This document shows positions 46,240-57,128 of a stretch of DNA of 64,000 nt, piece by piece. The DNA lies in contig NC_035433.2 of assembly GCF_002127325.2 (NCBI RefSeq), positions 12,434,111-12,498,110 of the forward strand, given 5' to 3'. Each line of letters opens with the position of its first letter. Positions within the stretch are counted from its first letter, which is position 1. This DNA is from Helianthus annuus (taxonomy: Eukaryota; Streptophyta; Magnoliopsida; Asterales; Asteraceae). Under the pieces are notes generated by a model. The model was not told the DNA's origin. It was given only the letters and a program-made list of their open reading frames with translations, and made no database searches. Position numbers and translations under genes: made by a program.

Positions 46240-46369
46240 AAGTTAAAGGACATGATATCTAGTGTACCTGGGTAGTCCAGCCTATCCCAGAAGTATCCCA
46301 GGATAGCCACAAGATATCTCGGTTTGCATATCCTATATGTGATGCTGAAATCCCAAAGAGATTTCAAAC

Positions 46370-47944
46370 CCCTAACATGAAGCTCTATGACGGGACCACG
46401 GATGCTGAAGAGATATTGCCCAGTATAGGGAAAGGATGGAAATCAACCCTATCTCTCCAGATCTCAAGGAAGCATGCCTCTGCAAGGGTTTTGGTTCTAC
46501 CTTAACAGGGTCAGCCTTAAAATGGCTCTTAAATGTTCCTCCTCATCCGATTACATCATTTGCTCATTTAGTCAATTTATTTAATAGTCAATTTTCTTGC
46601 AGTCGAAGTTTTGAAAAACTAACCAGTGATCTCTACAGGATAACTCAAGGACCTCAGGAATCCTTAAGAGATTATGTGAACAAATTTAACCGGGAATCCT
46701 TAGATATCCCACATCTTGATGTTGCAACAGTTGTGCAGGCTTTCAAGATGGGATTGAAAAAAGATTCTCAATTTTACCAGGATCTTGTAATGAATCCCTG
46801 CAGGAACCTGGATGAAGCTCAGAACAGGGCTTTAAGATACATTCGATTGGAGGATGACAAAAAGATGCAAGAGATGATGAATTCATCTTCAACCTACGAA
46901 TCAACCAACAGGAAGTCAGAATCCTCGTACACGCCATATCGTTCTAAGCCATATGGCAGGAATGACAGCAAGAAAGTGAATGTTGTTGAAGACGAGGATC
47001 CTGAGGAGTATCCTGAATTGTCAGAATATTGTTTTTCTGTTACTATACCTGAACTAATGTATGCAATTCAGGGTTTGGGAGACAAAGCAAGATGGCCTAG
47101 GAAGAACCAACAAAAAGCCGATTGGAAGGATAAATCCAAATGGTGTGCCTTCCATGAGGATTTTGGACATGTTACGGAAGATTGCATTGCCCTGAGGAAG
47201 GAAATAAGCTATTTGCTGAGCAAAGATTATGTTAAGGATCTTCTGGGAAGAAAGAAGAATAAGGGTCAGGCAACTGAGAAGGATCCTGAACGAGCAGCAT
47301 CACCTCCTGCAGATGCCAAGATAATTAACTTTATCTCGGGAGAATCCGACATTTGTGGAACTTCATACTCTGCGGCAAAAAGACATGTAAAGGAGGCTAA
47401 GGCAGAAAGGGGAGATAAGCCAACCAGGATGGTAACCCTCACAACTGATAAAGTGATCACGTTCGATAGTGATGACATGGATACTGTCCAGGATCCTCAT
47501 CATCATGCTTTGGTAATAACTTTATATGTTGCTAATCATTTTGTGCGCAGGATACTGGTGGATAACGGCAGCTCCGTCAACATAATTCAGTTAGAAACAT
47601 TGAAAAGGATGAATGTATTCCTGATGGATATCACTTCAAAGTCCACTGTGCTTATTGGGTTCAGTGGAGAGGCCAGGAATACTGTGGGAGAAATAAGGTT
47701 GCCAGTATATGTTGAAGGGGTCAACTCAATGCAACGCTTCTGTGTCATGGATTCCTTATCCTGCTACAATATTATATTGGGTAGGCCATGGATCCATGAT
47801 ATGAAAGTCGTGCCATCAACCTATCATCAGTGTATCAAGATACCTACCCCTTGGGGGGTTGTCAAGGTAGAAAGTGATCAACAGGAGGCAAAGGAATGTT
47901 ATTCATCCTCAATGAAATCCTCATCCAAGCCCAATGCAGCATAG
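46370..47944 (+). pseudogene. E5 gag capsid and protease
   Basis: Capsid domain (Retrotrans_gag type) with WLLNVPPHPITSFAHLVNLF and YVNKFNRESLDIP. The zinc module is WCAFHEDFGHVTEDC, in which the second Cys of a normal CCHC knuckle is His. Protease has LVDNGSSVNII (D-N-G-S, a Tat-type variant of D-S/T-G) and a second motif ILGRPWIHDM. The ORF ends in TAG at 47942-47944, 27 bp before pol in another frame. The first Met of the long frame (46436) is inside the capsid domain, so it is not the true start. Confidence 0.85.
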
Positions 47945-47971
47945 CAATTAAAGATACGAGCCTAGGATATC

Positions 47972-50900
47972 ATGGAGGCTTCAGAGCAGGATGTTAAGAA
48001 AATTATCCTAGATCGGGATAATCCAGATATCTCAGTGCTCGTGGTAACCAATATCCCTCAGGATATTGAGGATCAGTTAACTAACTTTTTGAAATGCAGG
48101 ATGTCAACATTTGCGTGGAAGCATGAGGATATGATAGGTATTTCTAAAGATATTATCACTCACAAGCTTGGAATTGACAGGTCATTCAAGCCTGTTCAGC
48201 AAAAGAGAAGGAAGTTTGCTCCTGAACGAAATACAATTATTCAAGAGGAAGTCGAAAGATTATTGAAGTCCAAGATGATCAGGGTGGTCAAATTTCCAAA
48301 GTGGCTAGCAAATGTGGTCGTGGTTCAAAAGAAGAATGGAAAATGGAGAGTTTGTGTAGATTACACAGACTTAAACAAAGCATGTCCTAAAGACCCATTC
48401 CCTCTACCTCATATAGACTCAATGGTGGATGCAACTGCCGGTCATGAGATGTTAACCTTCTTGGATGCATCCTCAGGATTCCAGCAGATCCAAATGGAAC
48501 CTTCAGACCAAGAGGATACTGCTTTTATGACTCCAACAGGTATTTATTGTTATACTGCTATGCCTTTTGGTTTGAAAAATGCAGGTGCAACGTACCAAAG
48601 ATTGGTGAACATGATGTTTAAAGACAAACCGGGGGACACCATGGAGGTGTACATTGATGACATGGTAGTGAAATCTAAGAAGGCTGGGGATCACCTCCAG
48701 GATATTAAAGGAGCATTTGATATCCTGGATCAGTATAACATGAAGCTAAATCCTGCCAAGTGTCATTTTGGAGTGGGGGCAGGAAAGTTTTTAGGATATA
48801 TGGTGACTAAAAGAGGGATAGAAGCAAGCCTAGAACAGATTAAAGCCATCTTGGATATCAAGTCACCTTCCAACATGAAAGATGTACAAAGATTGACGGG
48901 ACAAGTAGCAGCATTAAACAGATTTATATCAAGATCCTCAGAAAAATGCAAGGAATTCTACGATATCCTGAAGAAGAATAAGAAATTTGAATGGGGAGAG
49001 AAGCATGAAGCAGCCTTGCAGGAGTTGAAGCAGTATCTTTCAACTGCACCTCTACTGATGAAGCCCGAGGATGGTGAACCATTATCCCTGTATCTTGCAG
49101 TATCAGGGAATGTAGTAAGTGTTGTTCTTGTAAAGGATCATGAGGGTCAGCAGTATCCTGTCTATTATGTTAGTAAAAGTCTATTAGATGCTGAAACTAG
49201 ATATTCTCATTTAGAAAAATTAATATTGGCTCTAGTTATGGCATCAAGAAAGCTTAGACATTACTTCGAGACACATAGGATTCATGTTAAAACTAATTAT
49301 CCTATTAAAAATGTGCTTAGGAAACCTGAGATGTCAGGTAGAATGGCTAAGTGGTCAGTAAAATTAAGTACCTATGATCTAGTATATGAACCTAGAAATG
49401 CCATAAAGTCTCAGGCTCTAGCTGACTTTGTGGTTGATTTCAGTAGTGATATTCAAAATGAAGTAGACCTAGAAGTACAACAACTAGGAGAAACCTCAGA
49501 ATCCTGGACATTATATACTGATGGTGCGTCTAATGTTAGAGGTGTAGGATTGGGTATACTACTAAAATCGCCACAGGGGGACATATTACCCCTGGCTATT
49601 AGGTGTGAATTCCCTGCCACTAATAATGAAGCAGAATATGAAGCTTTGATTGCAGGATTAGAATTGGCCAGGAATATGAACATTAAGAGATTACAAGTAT
49701 TTGTCGATTCCTTGTTAATTACTAATCATTTTAATGGATCCTATGCAGTTAAAGGTGAGAAGTTAATCGAGTATCTTGAAATTCTCAAAAAATTAGCAGG
49801 ATATTTCGATGTTTTAACACTTGAACATGTACCAAGAGAGGATAATGCTGAAGCAGATGCCTTGGCAAATCTAGGATCATCAGTCAGGATACCGGAAGGA
49901 ACCCAAATACCAATACTTCATATCCTATATCCTGCAGTGGATCTTTTTAAATCTCAGGATAAGGAGGTAATAAGTATTCAGGATCCTGGTCATGATCCTG
50001 ATGAGGATCCTAAGTCCTGGACGGCTCCGATCATGAAATATCTCAAGGAAGGACACATCCCAAAGGAAGAGAATCCTAAGGCCTTTAGAATGAAGGTATC
50101 ATGATTCACTATTATAAATGATGTTTTGTACAAGAAATCTCTTGTAGGACCATATCTGAGGTGCTTGGAGGATCCCAAAACTAAAGAAGTGCTTCAGGAT
50201 GTACACGAAGGGGATTGTAGTAACCATACTTGGGGCAGATCATTATTCTCAAAAGTGTTAAGAGCAGGATACTATTGGCCGACGATGAGGAAAGATGCTG
50301 CAGAATACGCTCGAAGATGTGATGCATGTCAAAGGCACAGTAATATATTACATCAACCTGCTGAACCACTATATCATGTTTCTTCCCCTTGGCCATTCAT
50401 GGAGTGGGGGATGGACATAGTAGGAAAACTGCCCAAAACTCCAGGAGGAAAGGTCTTTATGCTGGCAATGATGGATTATTTCTTTAAATGGGTTGAAGCT
50501 GAGGCATTTGTTCAAGTCAGAGACCAAGAAGTAGTATCTTTCATAAAAAGGAATACCCTGACCAGGTTTGGGGTACCAGCCGAGATAATTTGTGACAATG
50601 GCTCTCAGTTTATAAGCAAGAGGATAACTGATTTTTGCAAGAGTTGGGGAATCAAAATGATCACATCTACTCCAGTACATCCTCAGGCAAATGGACAAGA
50701 AGAATCCTCGAACAAGATAATTGTCAACAATCTGAAGAAGAGATTAGGAGCTAAGAAAGGAAGATGGGCAGAAGAGTTACCCTTTGTTTTATGGGCTGAT
50801 AGGACAACAATAAAGAGTGCAACTGGCCAAACTCCATTTTCCTTGGTATTTGGAGCAGAAATAGCAATCCCAACAGAGATGGTGATACCTACAGCAAGAT

Positions 50901-51247
50901 CCAACCTCCGGGATCCTGAGAAGAATCCTGAAGCTCTATGCCAAGAATTGGATACTATCGATGAAACTAGGGATGCGGCAAGATTGAGAATGGCAGCATA
51001 TCAACAGAAGATATCCAGAGCATATAACAAGAATTTAAGGACCAGGAGGTTTCAAGTTGGAGATTGGGTGTTAAGGAAGGCTTTTCAGAATACTACTAAT
51101 CAAGATGGGAAGCTTGCTCCAAAACGGGACGGACCTTGTGAAGTTGAATCAGAATCTGGGAAAGGAGCATACCAACTTAAGAATATGGAAGGGGATATGC
51201 TACCAAGATCCTGGAATGCTATACACTTAAAGCTCTATTTTAAGTGA
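47972..51247 (+). pseudogene. E5 pol: RT, dual RNase H, integrase
   Basis: One frame with a single TGA at 50102-50104, likely a C-to-T change, so listed as one interrupted gene. RT has VDYTDLNKACPKDPFPLP, LDASSGFQQI, MPFGLKNAGATYQ and YIDD at residues 227-230. The first RNase H is degenerate: where chromoviruses have the catalytic Asp of YCDAS, this has YLAVS (Ala, residue about 376). The second, of archaeal/plant type, is complete: LYTDGASN (Asp 517), NNEAEYEAL, VFVDSLL and AEADALANL. Integrase has the HHCC domain (EGDCSNHTWGR to CDACQRH), Asp in [10 protein letters not shown], Asp in CDNGSQF and Glu in GQEESSNK. There is no chromodomain, as expected for Tat. Confidence 0.93.
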
Positions 51248-51781
51248 GTTTAGAATTTAATTTCTAACTCAGGATGGTATGGATTCTATCTCTTTTAAAT
51301 ATGTTTGAATTTATTTATTCTTTTGAACCCAATACTAACTTAAGTATTGGAGGGGTGTTAACCAAGCTAACACCCACCTTAGTTTAAGGTTATTTTGCAG
51401 GATATGTCTCAGGATATAGCTCCAAGATATATGCTCAAGATAAACCGAAAGATTAGAGGGTTGGCCCCCTCTCTCACGATTAAGGGATCCTTATCCCTTC
51501 AAAGGTTTAAAGATATTCACCTTTCTCTTGAATTGGGTTTAAACACCCCGCCTGGAGCGCAAGTTATCCAGGGATAGTTCAAGGTAGCGGGACCAGTTCA
51601 TGTAAAAGTGGCTGACAATTTCGTTACTATTGGATATATCCGGGATCCTCAAGATATATGAGGATTGATCACACTCTCTCACGAAAGGGGATTTTCATAC
51701 TCTCTAAGGTTTAAAGGTTTTCACCTTTCTAAGTCTTGGAGTTTATACACTCCTGCCTGTAGCGCATGAAAATCAGGGTAT

Positions 51782-51847
51782 CCCCAGGATATTAAGGGTT
51801 TTTCCCCAGTATATTAAGGGTTTATCCCCAGGATATTCAGGGTTTAT
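51782..51847 (+). repeat. Three 22-bp tandem units after E5 pol
   Basis: Units at 51782, 51804 and 51826, each close to CCCCAGGATATTAAGGGTTTAT, with two or three differences between them. A partial fourth follows. Confidence 0.8.
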
Positions 51848-52274
51848 CCCTAGAAAAACTAAAGTTTAAGAACAGGTTTCGAACAAAATATGGCTACATT
51901 TACATTAAGAATTTCCTAAGTCTTCAAATATACTGAACACAGGGGACATACACCTTAATACAATTCAAAGGATGGGCTCAGATTTCTTAATGTGCACTGG
52001 GGACATTCATAAGATGGAAGATTGGAATTGACTCTCTAAGAGTCTTTGGTATGATCTCTCCTTTTTTATTTTTTGAAATCTCCTCCGAGTAACTTAAGTT
52101 TTTTAAGTTCTGTAGCAGTATCCTGACCAGGATACTCTCAGAATATGTTCCCAAAATGTTTCTAAGGATGTTCAAAGAAAAATATTTTCAGAATAAAACT
52201 TATGCAATAAAAATATAACAACAATGGATAAGGCCAAAAGAAAGTTATATTATTAACATAGCAAAAGTTTGTAC

Positions 52275-52473
52275 TTTTGGTTTCATCTCAAACTGAGATC
52301 CATCCACCAAAAACACAATTAGTTTCCAACCATATTTACCTAACAGTTGAAGGTTTCATCTCAAACCGAGACCCATCCACCTCCAACTGTTATATTGTTT
52401 AAAATAAAGCATGCTAACATTGATGACCAAGGGCTTCGTCCTGAAACTCAGGATCCCTCCACCTTTGGCCATC
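52275..52473 (+). repeat. Three structured repeats with constant loop, changing stems
   Basis: Each copy has an outer stem, a conserved stretch like TTTCATCTCAAACNGAGATCC and CATCCACC, and an inner hairpin with AAC in the loop. Outer stems: TTTTGG/CCAAAA (52275, 52317); TAACAGTTG/CAACTGTTA (52341, 52384); GATG.CCAAGGG/CCTTTGG.CATC (52422, 52462). Inner stems: ATCTCA-AAC-TGAGAT; TCTC...GAGA; TCCTGA-AAC-TCAGGA. E6 and E7 carry one related copy each (56406-56457; about 62757-62815). Confidence 0.65.
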
Positions 52474-52606
52474 ATATTATTCAATTGCAGGAAAATTAAT
52501 GTGCAGGAAAAGTAAATTATTTTGAGGATTACAGACCAACATTCAAATTTAAAAAAGTGGGCTCCAGCCTAGGCATCATTATCCATCATCGCCCACTTGG
52601 ATGCCC

Positions 52607-53590
52607 TCACACAGCGGCATCTCCACCAACCTTCTCCGTCTTCTCAACCTCAGTATCCTGAGCAGCATCCTCGCCAGCATCCTCTCCAGCATCCTTCTTC
52701 TCTTCAGCCTTATCCGCCACCTCTGCTGACTTGGAAGATTCACCAGCCCCAGCAGGATATGGCACAGGATTGCCTCCAAGCTCCTTCAGCTTTGCCACCC
52801 TGGAATCAACCGGCCAGGATGGGCACTCAAGACCTGTCTCCTTGGCCTCATAAGCCATCTTGATACAAGCTTGTAGTAGGGAGACAACAACCGAGTTTTT
52901 TATTCCTTCCCGGAAGCTTGGTTGATCTTGGCTTCTTGAAACTTGGTTGTACTACAGGCATCGGTGTAGAGATGGAGCAGATGCTGGAGACCCTGCAAGT
53001 CAAAATTCAGGTATAAGTTAAAACTTACTAACCAGGATATTCTATCAGGATATATACGCAGGATATAGTATCAGGATATTACCTTGTTAAGGAAGGATGT
53101 CATCGGCTCTAAGGAGTCAGTAAAGCTGAGTTCTTCATAAGAGAAACCTTAAGAGCCTGGAGTGCTGACCTCGGAACCCTTCCTCTTCTTGGCGGTGGAG
53201 GCACGAGTTCTTGGGTTGGGCTTAGGAACCGAGACCGGTTTGGAGCTGGTGGTGGTAAGAGTTTCCTTCTTGACGTTGACAGGAGTGGGATAGCTGTCAA
53301 GCTCATCGAGGTCCAGAAGGATTGGAACTTTGCTGGAGTCTGCATACAGGGAGTAACCTTAAAACCCTTTTTTAAACCATATCAAATAAAAACATGTATA
53401 CAGGATATTGAGCAGGATCCTTACCAGACATGTTTGAGCTAGAGGGTTGGCTTGGAGATGCTGGAAACGGGTTGAAACTTCTTTCAACTTCTGGAAGAAG
53501 TCTGATGGTATCGATTCTCTTCTTTGAGTCGGCTAGAGGAGGTGCAAGCTTTCTAAAATCAGTTGTATACATGGAAATAAAGAAGTTAGT
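52607..53590 (-). pseudogene. E5 antisense extra ORF, C-terminal exons
   Basis: A spliced gene on the strand opposite to pol, truncated at its 5' end by E6. Exon A (to 53425) encodes FRKLAPPLADSKKRIDTIRLLP and PSQPSSSNMS. An intron 53424-53340 (GTAAGG...TATGCAG) leads to exon B (53339-53083), which encodes KVPILLDLDELDSYPTPV and a Ser/Thr/Lys-rich tail. A second intron 53082-52993 (GTAATA...CTTGCAG) leads to exon C, ending MAYEAKETGLECPSW and an Ala/Glu/Asp-rich C-terminus that stops at 52607. Exon B has an in-frame TAA near 53150, and exon C shows a deletion and frameshift. The C-terminus is likely helical or coiled coil. Function unknown; no enzyme motif seen. Confidence 0.65.
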
Positions 53591-53610
53591 TCAGAATATA
53601 AGACAGGATG

Positions 53611-54326
53611 TGTTTTGGTCAAAAATCTGATGAGGATAATGCAACGAAACTCTTAGTTACGGGGTATGATGCTTGAAATGAGGTACAATGATAAGGATCA
53701 CTTAGATGTAATTTGCACAATTGACACAAAGATTTATACGAGGAAAAAGCCCTTGATCAATGAATGATCTCTGGCATAAAAAACCTCGGGTGATGGAAAC
53801 TACCGATCACCAAGTTCAAATTAACCAACAAATGTTTACAACTTCGGATAGTAACGAGCTAGGTACAAGGATCACTATGGTATATCGTGCAAGAATGTGT
53901 GAAAACTGTTAAGTGTTCTGCTGTATGCTTGAGAGTGCAATTGTACGAGTGTGTGTAGTTGAAATTAGCCAAGTGTTCTAACTACTAGCTCGTTACCCCT
54001 TTAAAAATAGAAGTTAACTACGCTAACAAACTATCCGAAATTCGTGCCATGCTCCCACGTTCTCCACAACGTCCCATCTCAGTCAAACGTGTGCGAAATA
54101 GCCATGGAATATTCCATAGTAACGTTGCTAAGACCAAGTCCAACTTGTAACTCCTGCAAAACAATACGAAATTCAAAGAGAACAATCGTTTGTATAAGGA
54201 TCCTCAGGGTGATCCATGATCCTGATCCTAAAGCACTTCTGAGGATCACTATCTGTCACAGAAGTAAGGATCACTAATAGGATAACAAGTGAGGATCACG
54301 GGCTATTAGAAAATCCTCCCCTAACA
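53611..54326 (-). repeat. E6 3' LTR, 716 bp
   Basis: In element direction it starts TGTTAGGGGAGG (54326) and ends TTTTTGACCAAAACA (53611). A near copy is the E7 LTR at 59985-60701. Confidence 0.88.
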
Positions 54327-54346
54327 ATTGCCCCCAAAATATAAGG
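54327..54346 (-). promoter_or_regulatory. E6 polypurine tract
   Basis: The minus strand reads ATTTTGGGGGCAAT directly before the LTR start. The same tract precedes the E7 LTR at 60702-60721. Confidence 0.8.
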
Positions 54347-54480
54347 AGTAATTTGTAAAATGAACGAGTTATATTTTACTGATCTTATCCGCAACTAACT
54401 AACAGATATATAGCCGTTGATATAGAACTATCTGTTGCAATTCTGACGTCACAGAAGTGACAACCCTGCACGATCATGAT

Positions 54481-54488
54481 TATAAATA
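54481..54488 (+). promoter_or_regulatory. TATA box of E6 antisense gene
   Basis: TATAAATA lies 151 bp upstream of ATG 54632 and outside the LTR. E7 has the same box at 60858-60865, 148 bp before its ATG. This suggests that the antisense ORF has its own promoter. Confidence 0.65.
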
Positions 54489-54631
54489 GGAGACAGAGAT
54501 AGGATCAATTAGCATTTAAATTTCAGAGATACTCCCTTTATAATCTCATCCGAAGATCACACAGGTATTCTCTCTTCACCTTCTTCCTTCTCTTACTCTG
54601 TTTTATTTCTTTTTCTTTCATCTCGCAAAAA

Positions 54632-56255
54632 ATGTTGCTCCGGAACTCTCCTGCTAAGGATCCCAAAAAGAATAGCCCCTTGAAGGGTCAAGGGATCATC
54701 AAGGATTCCCCACAAGAGAGGTGTTGCTTCACTGATCCCCAAATTGACAAAATCCGGCACTATTTTCTGGCGAACACCTTCTTTAAACCTTTCAGTCCCA
54801 CTGCCCTGAGCGATTACATCTCTAAGACTTGGGTTGCCTTCCCGGCCACTCCTTTCATGATAGGATACTCGTATCCTTTCCTTCAATTTCACCCAATCCT
54901 TTTTCTCTCTCACCGGCATCTGCTATATCCAGGCCATGCCGATGATCTGGAGGGTTCTATATACCCTTGAAAGGATCATCGAGCAAGAAGGGATCGATCT
55001 TGGAATATCTGAGCTGGGTGAGATGTATGACCTCACTACTTTCGGATCCCACCGTTACTTGTTCAAACGAAAAGCTGGTGAAGAGAACCCGGTCTTCAAA
55101 GCCACCAAGAACGACACTAACTGGAAGCGACGCTTCTTCTTCGTCAGAAGAGACACTATTCCAAATGGAAAGGATCTGCCCAGGGAGTGGTGCACCCATG
55201 GTAGGATAGAGGATCCTGATAAGGATCACCAGACGATTCTCTTTTCACACAAGGATCACTAACACCCTTTTTGTTTCTGACGTGCAGCTATCACTGTCTC
55301 ACACCTCAGACTGTCCCCTGCCGCCAAAGAGAGACTTGCTGCTTTTAGGAGGCTTGATCCTGCAACAAGAACATTCAACACCAACACCCAGGACTCCCAA
55401 GAGATATCCTCAGGCTCAGTCACAATGTCAAGTAAGTATCCTGTTCTTGGTATAATTTAGGATTTGAATAGATAGTTAAATATAAATAGGGTAAGGATAC
55501 TTATCTTGTTTTTAACGTATAGGTGCTGGAAAATCCTCAAAAGCTGCCTCCAAGTTCGGTATGGCTGATCTTGACACCGTCAAATCCAAGAAGAAGGCCA
55601 TTGCAAGCCCGAGCGTCTCCATCCCCAAGGCACCCATCAAAGGGAGGGGTGGCAAAAAGAGAAAGAGTTCCGAAGCTGAGGACCTACAAGGCCTGCCCCT
55701 GCTCCGCCACCAGTTCCTCGAATATTTCAATGAGGTAAGGATCACTGATTCTACTTGCGTATCCTGACCATATATCCTGCTCATGTATCCTACTCATATG
55801 AGGATCACCTGACCTTGAACTGTCTTGACTTCTCTGCAGAAATTTGCCGAGATCGAGGATTACGTGGGGAGCGTTGAGAAGCTGGATGAGAAGATCGGTG
55901 ATCTCTAACAGGTTACCGTGCTCAAGGATCTCAAGATCGCTGAACTTGAAAAATCCCTCCAAGCTGCTAGGAACGAGACAACCAAAATCCTGATTGACAT
56001 CGACTACGAGAAGCATGAAATCGTGGAAGGTGCAAAGGTTTCTGCTGCCATCACCATGTACAAGACAAAACTGCAGATGGCCAAGCCCAGGATCCTAACT
56101 TTGACAAAAGCAGCTGGGATGTTGAAGGGTGGAAGGCAAGGCTAGCTGATCTGGAGGATGATGAGGAGGCTGAAGAGATCTTGACAATTGAGGCTGGAGG
56201 CAGTGTCAAGGATCAAGGTGGAGAAGCTGGAGGTGGTGATGCAGTGAAGGTCTAG
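54632..56255 (+). pseudogene. E6 antisense extra ORF, four exons
   Basis: A spliced gene on the strand opposite to pol. Exon 1 54632-55200 (MLLRNSPAKD...), intron 55201-55287, exon 2 55288-55431, intron 55432-55522, exon 3 55523-55734, intron 55735-55839, exon 4 from 55840; all introns are GT-AG. Exon 1 resembles the plant 'putative gypsy-type transposon' domain (MPMIWRVLYTLERIIEQEG, FGSHRYLFKRK, NDTNWKRRFFFV). Exon 3 has a basic GGKKRK, a possible nuclear signal. Exon 4 encodes a long heptad-rich helix. Lesions: a one-base insertion near 54880, TAA at 55906-55908 where E7 has a Gln codon, and a frameshift near 56085. Role unknown. Confidence 0.75.
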
Positions 56256-56509
56256 GCTGCATGATTGGGCGATGATGGAAACTTCTAGACATAGCCGGAG
56301 CCCAATTTTTTTTAGTTTGATGGTTGTTTTGTTGAACAATTCTTGGTTTGTACTTAAACAATAGTTTTAGGGTTAAGGATCCAGGATCCTTCGAACAATA
56401 GGTAGGATGACAATCGGTGGGGGGATCCTCTGTTTGGGGGATGAAGCCATTGTTATCCTGCCGTCTTTCTATTCCTGCACTACTTAAAACTTATTATCAT
56501 GGACACCCT

Positions 56510-56564
56510 TTACCTACCCCAGCGGACGGGCCACGTATTGCTGGTAGATGCTCGGGGTAGGTAA
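56510..56564. other. Conserved long hairpin, E6
   Basis: TTACCTACCCC (56510-56520) pairs perfectly with GGGGTAGGTAA (56554-56564). The 33-base loop contains an inner pairing CAGC...GCTG. E7 has identical arms at 62873-62883 and 62917-62927. It lies about 255 bp past the end of the antisense ORF. Confidence 0.8.
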
Positions 56565-57018
56565 TTTTGACAACCTTTTAAGGGTTAACCTTTTGTTAAT
56601 AAATAAAACCTTAATCTTTTGTGGCTTATCTTGTGTTGTTATCCTTTTTTGTCTTTTTATTTTTCAATTATTTTGACGTATACTTATCTTGAATAAGTTA
56701 AATTGAAAATATTTAGGATATGATCCAGGATCAAATATCCTATAGTTGAAAAATCCCAAAAAGTAGTATATTTTTAAGGATCATGGGTTTAGTTATCAAG
56801 TTACAAGGGTTATTCAAATAAACAATGAACACAATTAAAACAGTTAAGGATCATACCTGAGGATCCAAGTTATGATCCTAACCCTTAATACCATAACCAG
56901 GATAACTATAAGATAAACCTTAGAGAAAAGTAAGGATCAAGGATCCTTAGTTGTCTAACTTCAAAGACCTGAAATAGGGCATAACTCGTGACTAAGCCAA
57001 TATAAGATGAAAGTTAGC

Positions 57019-57128
57019 AACTGGGGACAAGCCCAAGGATAACTGGGGACAAGCCCAAGGATAACTGGGGACAAGCCCAAGGATAACTGGGGACAAGCCC
57101 AAGGATAACTGGGGACAAGCCCAAGGAT
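57019..57128. repeat. Five perfect 22-bp tandem units, E6
   Basis: The unit AACTGGGGACAAGCCCAAGGAT occurs five times without change. Diverged units (GGGTCAAGCCCAAATAACTT) follow near 57385. E7 has five units at 63377-63486, the fourth with a substitution. Confidence 0.92.

Larger units (their letters stand above)
51248..52560 (+). other. E5 post-pol region rich in hairpins and repeats
   Basis: Noncoding. In order: two adjacent hairpins (AATACT...AGTATT, 51331-51348; GGGTGTTA...TAACACCC, 51353-51375), two diverged copies of a roughly 115-bp block (about 51460-51575 and 51673-51781, sharing CTCTCTCACGA, AAGGTTTAAAG and CACC(C/T)...GCCTG.AGCGCA), three 22-bp tandem units (51782-51847) and three hairpins with a conserved apical region (52275-52473). 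It separates pol from the convergent antisense gene. Confidence 0.65.
44833..53610 (+). mobile_element. E5: Tat-lineage Ty3 element, 3' end missing
   Basis: A plus-strand element with 5' LTR (about 44833-45577), primer site TGGCGCCATCC, gag, gag-pro, pol with two RNase H domains, a repeat-rich region and a spliced ORF on the opposite strand. It is cut at 53610 by the LTR of E6. The dual RNase H and an extra antisense ORF after pol place it in the Tat group. Lesions are stops and frameshifts in gag and one TGA in pol. Confidence 0.9.

Noticed and set aside
51353..51375. Bacterial-type terminator
   Set aside because: Strong stem but a plant context with no U tract; kept only as a hairpin.
52579..52863. 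Arg-rich and Pro-rich overlapping ORFs near 52600-52860
   Set aside because: They are alternative frames of the Ala/Glu-rich last exon of the E5 antisense gene.
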